From CAYRHN01 sp964424115 (GTDB taxonomy: Bacteria > Chloroflexota > Anaerolineae > Anaerolineales > Anaerolineaceae), in assembly GCA_964424115.1 (NCBI GenBank), contig CAYRHN010000004.1:124001-188000 (forward strand): DNA of 64,000 nt, read 5' to 3'. Of this stretch, positions 61,553 to 64,000 are shown one piece after another. The notes beneath the pieces were generated by a model that had not been told where the DNA came from, did not search any database, and saw only the letters and a program-made list of their open reading frames with translations. The translations under genes and the position numbers were made by a program. Numbering within the stretch: position 1 is the stretch's first letter; the number at the start of each line of letters is the position of its first letter.

Positions 61553-61672
61553 CTAAATGAACCGTTTGAAGAAGGTCCAGAAATAGTTGTTTGACGGGCG
61601 CATATCTTTCTGTTCGGTATTCGCGTACAGGAACTGGCCGTAGATCGAGAAATTGCTGAAGTTCGTTTCCAT
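61553..61672 (-). CDS. Small protein of 39 residues, unknown
   Basis: A 40-codon frame with an excellent ribosome-binding site: AAAGGAG ends nine bases before the ATG at 61672. The peptide begins METNFSNFSIYGQFLYANTE and ends NNYFWTFFKRFI, aromatic-rich and possibly membrane-active or partner-binding. Codon use is ordinary for the genome (TTC, ATC, CTG). The gap 61408-61920 is otherwise empty except for the hairpin. I do not recognise it; it could be a leader peptide, a small regulatory protein or a post-translationally modified peptide. Confidence 0.6.
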   Translation of the reverse strand: METNFSNFSIYGQFLYANTEQKDMRPSNNYFWTFFKRFI

Positions 61673-61920
61673 GATGTTTGCTCCTTTCTTTACACTTTCG
61701 TTCCATTCGCTTTCAAGCAGCGTCGTTGCCGCCGTCGTTCAAGTCCTATTATCCCAGAAGGGGGCATTCCTCACATCGGAAAAAGGATGGTCATCTCTCT
61801 CCTACTTAAGGAGGAGAAACCCGTCAAATTCCTTTTTTATCTATGTAACTTTCAGATACGGTCATCATCTAATTCTTCAGCAGATAGGCGTAAATATCAG
61901 GATTATTCTCAGGAGGAATA

Positions 61921-62691
61921 ATGAAACAGGATCGAATTCGTCAAATTGTTGTGGCCGCTGCGGTCTTGATCACCATTGTGATCAATGTTCTGGCTAATGC
62001 GCTGCCTTTGAATGGACAATATACCAAAGACCTGTCGGATAGCTTCAAAATCTTTTTTGTGCCGGAGGGATATGTGTTCGCGATTTGGGGCATTATCTAT
62101 ATGCTTTTGATCGCCTTTGCGATCTATCAGTTCTTGCCTGCCCAGGCTGATAATCCGCGCTTGCGCCGCATCGGCTATCTGCCTGCGCTGGCTGGCTTTT
62201 TTAACATCCTGTGGATTTTTCTCTGGCATTACAAGGTCTTCGATTTCACCCTGGTAGCTATGTTGGGCTTGCTTGGCACGTTGATTGCCATTTACCTGAA
62301 GTTGAAGGTCAATCTCATCCAGGTAAGTCGGGGCGAGCGCTACACGGTTAACCTGACTCATTCCGTCTATCTAGGCTGGATCAGTGTGGCAACCATTGCC
62401 AATGTCACGCAAACCTTGTTTTATTGGAAATGGAATGGTTTTGGCATCGCTCCGCAGATTTGGGCAGCCGTGATGCTGGGAGTGGCAACTATCCTGGCGG
62501 CGTTGATGACCTGGTACCGCCGTGACGCCGGTTACTTGCTGGTGTTGGTATGGGCGTTTATAGGTATTGCAGTAAAATTCCCCGCCGAACCGGTAGTCAA
62601 TATCACCGCCTGGGTAGCATCCGCCCTTGTGGCTGTGATGGCAGTCTACTCGCTGATAACCCGGCGAAAACTTCTCCTAGCACAGGAATGA
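61921..62691 (+). CDS. TspO/MBR-related (tryptophan-rich sensory) membrane protein
   Basis: 256 residues with about seven membrane helices. Similar in pattern to the TspO-related family: a first helix with ANALPLNG, then FFVPEGYVFAIWGIIYMLLIA, FNILWIFLWHYKVFDF, and FPAEPVVNITAW near the end. TspO proteins bind porphyrins and other hydrophobic ligands; this longer branch has no known function. AGGAGG lies five bases before the ATG. Free-standing, 1-2 short features away from the - strand glycosyltransferase. Confidence 0.78.
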   Translation: MKQDRIRQIVVAAAVLITIVINVLANALPLNGQYTKDLSDSFKIFFVPEGYVFAIWGIIYMLLIAFAIYQFLPAQADNPRLRRIGYLPALAGFFNILWIFLWHYKVFDFTLVAMLGLLGTLIAIYLKLKVNLIQVSRGERYTVNLTHSVYLGWISVATIANVTQTLFYWKWNGFGIAPQIWAAVMLGVATILAALMTWYRRDAGYLLVLVWAFIGIAVKFPAEPVVNITAWVASALVAVMAVYSLITRRKLLLAQE

Positions 62692-62695
62692 TCTT

Positions 62696-63712
62696 CTAGC
62701 GGTCCAACAGAACCGCGAGATACTTTTCCACCATTTCATCCACGCTGAACATCGCTTCCGCCCGGGCACGCGCCGCCTGGCGGAAGCGTTCTTTTCCCCC
62801 TGCCACTTCGCGCGCCGCCTGGGCCAATGGTTCTACCACCGGCGGTTCTAAATTCCAGTAATTTCTTCCGTACGGTACTACCTTACCTGCCTCGCCGTTG
62901 ACCAGTTCGGGCAGCGAGCCGGTGGCAAAGGCCACCACCGGCAGCCCGCAGGCCAGTGCCTCGATCACCGCGTTAGGACAGGCCGCGTTCAGGTCGGCGG
63001 AGAACAGTACATGCGCCGAGCGGTCCAACTCTGCCACCTCGCTGCGCGGCACAACGCCCCGCCAGGTGATCCACAGGTCTTCTGCCTGGTAGCGGGCTTG
63101 TATCTCCGCGGGGACCTCCCCCGCCACCATCAGTTCCCAGCGCCCGGCCGGGTCGTCTTTCAAGGCCCGCGCCAGTTGCACAGCATTCTCCAACCCGGTC
63201 TCGTGTCCACCGCGCAGGTGGCCTTCCACCAACAGCAGGCGGAAATGATCGTCCGGCGGCGTTCCGGGGCCGAGCGGCGAATAATCCTTCAGATCGACCC
63301 CGTTATAGATCACCTGCACCGGGGCTTTGATCGCGCCCTGGGTGGTCTCCCACCAGGTGCGCGCGAACTGGCTCTGGTAGATCACCGCATTCGCCAGCCG
63401 CTGGCGCACAACCGCCAGCAGCCAGTTGCTGTATTCCGAGCGGATCCAGTGTTTCAGCCCGGTGTTCGTCTTGCGGTGGATCCAGTTCATCCCGTTCAGG
63501 CGCTGGACGATGCGCACCCCGCGCCGTTTTGCCCCGATCAACAGGTCCAACCGACGCGTGCCGCCAATTTGCAGGATGGCGTCGGTCGAAGGATCGCCGG
63601 GGTTGCTGTGCACGCTGTAGCCGCGCGCCTGCAGCCCGGCGCTCAGGCGGGAAAAGAACGAGGCCGGTCCGCCCAGGCCTTTCAGCGGGGGATAGATGCA
63701 AATGGAGGTCAT
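62696..63712 (-). CDS. GT4-family glycosyltransferase
   Basis: 338 residues, GT-B fold. The C-terminal domain has FRLLLVEGHLRGGHETGLEN, then FSADLNAACPNAVIEALACG with the donor-binding Glu, followed by VVAFATGSLPELVNGEAGKV. The N-terminal half (ICIYPPLKGLGGPASFFSRL) is the acceptor side. The ATG overlaps the stop of the UDP-GlcNAc 2-epimerase-like gene upstream, so these form a second polysaccharide unit in this window. Acceptor unknown. Confidence 0.85.
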   Translation of the reverse strand: MTSICIYPPLKGLGGPASFFSRLSAGLQARGYSVHSNPGDPSTDAILQIGGTRRLDLLIGAKRRGVRIVQRLNGMNWIHRKTNTGLKHWIRSEYSNWLLAVVRQRLANAVIYQSQFARTWWETTQGAIKAPVQVIYNGVDLKDYSPLGPGTPPDDHFRLLLVEGHLRGGHETGLENAVQLARALKDDPAGRWELMVAGEVPAEIQARYQAEDLWITWRGVVPRSEVAELDRSAHVLFSADLNAACPNAVIEALACGLPVVAFATGSLPELVNGEAGKVVPYGRNYWNLEPPVVEPLAQAAREVAGGKERFRQAARARAEAMFSVDEMVEKYLAVLLDR

Positions 63713-64000
63713 GCCTGGCCTGCCGTTTCCGGCAGCGCCTGCACGATGCGTTCCGCGGCGTGCCCGTCCCCAAAGGGATTGGCGGCTTGCGCCATCGCGT
63801 TGTAAGCCGCAGGGTCGTCCAGCAGGCTGCGCGCCGTGTTGAAAATACGTGCCCGGTCTGTGCCTACCAGTTTCAGCACCCCCGCTTCCAGCCCTTCCGG
63901 GCGTTCGGTCACCTCGCGCAGCACCAGGGTGGGCACTCCCAACCCGGTGGCCTCTTCCTGGATGCCGCCCGAATCGGTCAGCACCAATTTGGCGTTCTTC
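63709..64000 (-). CDS. wecB: UDP-N-acetylglucosamine 2-epimerase, C-terminal end (partial)
   Basis: The frame is open to the right edge, so only about 97 residues are visible. KLVLTDSGGIQEEATGLGVP (residues in a row here) is the classic GTB-like signature of UDP-GlcNAc 2-epimerases, where the Glu-Glu pair contacts UDP; TERPEG and NPFGDGHAAERI end the domain. It makes UDP-ManNAc, a common exopolysaccharide or wall precursor. Its stop overlaps the start of the next gene as ATGA. Confidence 0.9.
   Translation of the reverse strand, partial: KNAKLVLTDSGGIQEEATGLGVPTLVLREVTERPEGLEAGVLKLVGTDRARIFNTARSLLDDPAAYNAMAQAANPFGDGHAAERIVQALPETAGQA

Noticed and set aside
1..64000. CRISPR array, prophage or insertion sequence
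   Set aside because: No regularly spaced repeats, no cas, transposase, integrase or phage structural genes were seen on either strand.

Overview
The window looks like a chromosomal segment of a moderately GC-rich, free-living bacterium, most likely a Chloroflexota member of the Anaerolineae type. This is inference from gene content, because no rRNA or ribosomal protein gene is present. The clues are an Agl23-like membrane glycosyltransferase fused to an NHL propeller, a very large multi-GAF histidine kinase, a DUF4388/Ras-like GTPase pair, a cdaA-cdaR-der-lepB block, and several genes that appear to start as leaderless transcripts. I see no phage, insertion sequence or CRISPR array.

Layout. 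(1) 1-9561 is an exopolysaccharide/O-antigen-type cluster. Five glycosyltransferase genes on + are chained by ATGA overlaps and meet three - strand genes tail to tail: a polyprenyl-phosphate sugar-1-phosphate transferase, a Wzy/WaaL-like ligase-polymerase and a Wzz-like protein. (2) 9699-13412 holds the Agl23-NHL gene behind a good sigma70-type promoter. (3) 13433-26806 is the most unusual part. A five-gene operon (DUF4388 protein, MglA/conservon-like GTPase, alpha/beta hydrolase, V4R-domain protein, left-handed beta-helix protein) is followed by a response regulator with a degenerate GGDEF domain, a 2320-residue kinase with about ten GAF domains, a CheY-like receiver, and a second alpha/beta hydrolase whose catalytic serine is glycine. 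(4) 26878-30483 is a thiamine salvage operon: promoter, TPP riboswitch, thiN, thiB, thiP, with no ATPase gene. (5) 30522-37201 carries an HD protein, a TadG-like protein, a TetR/CrtC-AttH-like divergent pair, an ATP-grasp ligase, a selenocysteine tRNA and a site-2 protease. (6) 37255-50301 has a D-threonine aldolase/D-serine dehydratase-like enzyme, a sugar epimerase, an MgtA ATPase, a radical SAM protein with a helix-hairpin-helix tail, and a long - strand housekeeping block: coaE (with GNAT tail), cdaA, cdaR, der, lepB, deoC and a YgiT-type zinc finger. (7) 50437-55217 has an ABC-2 exporter, tRNA-Phe, a uridine-kinase-like enzyme, and cysK-cysE behind a structured leader RNA that ends in two terminator hairpins. 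(8) 55218-64000 holds a low-GC orphan, a clostripain-type peptidase, membrane proteins, a phosphodiesterase/phosphatase-family protein, a phosphoribosyltransferase, an unannotated 39-residue small protein, a TspO-related protein, and a second polysaccharide pair running off the right edge (a glycosyltransferase and a UDP-GlcNAc 2-epimerase).

The strongest candidates for undescribed biology are the GTPase/hydrolase/V4R/multi-GAF signalling locus, the cysK leader RNA, the small protein at 61553-61672, and the recurrent placement of TATAAT 6-7 bases before start codons.
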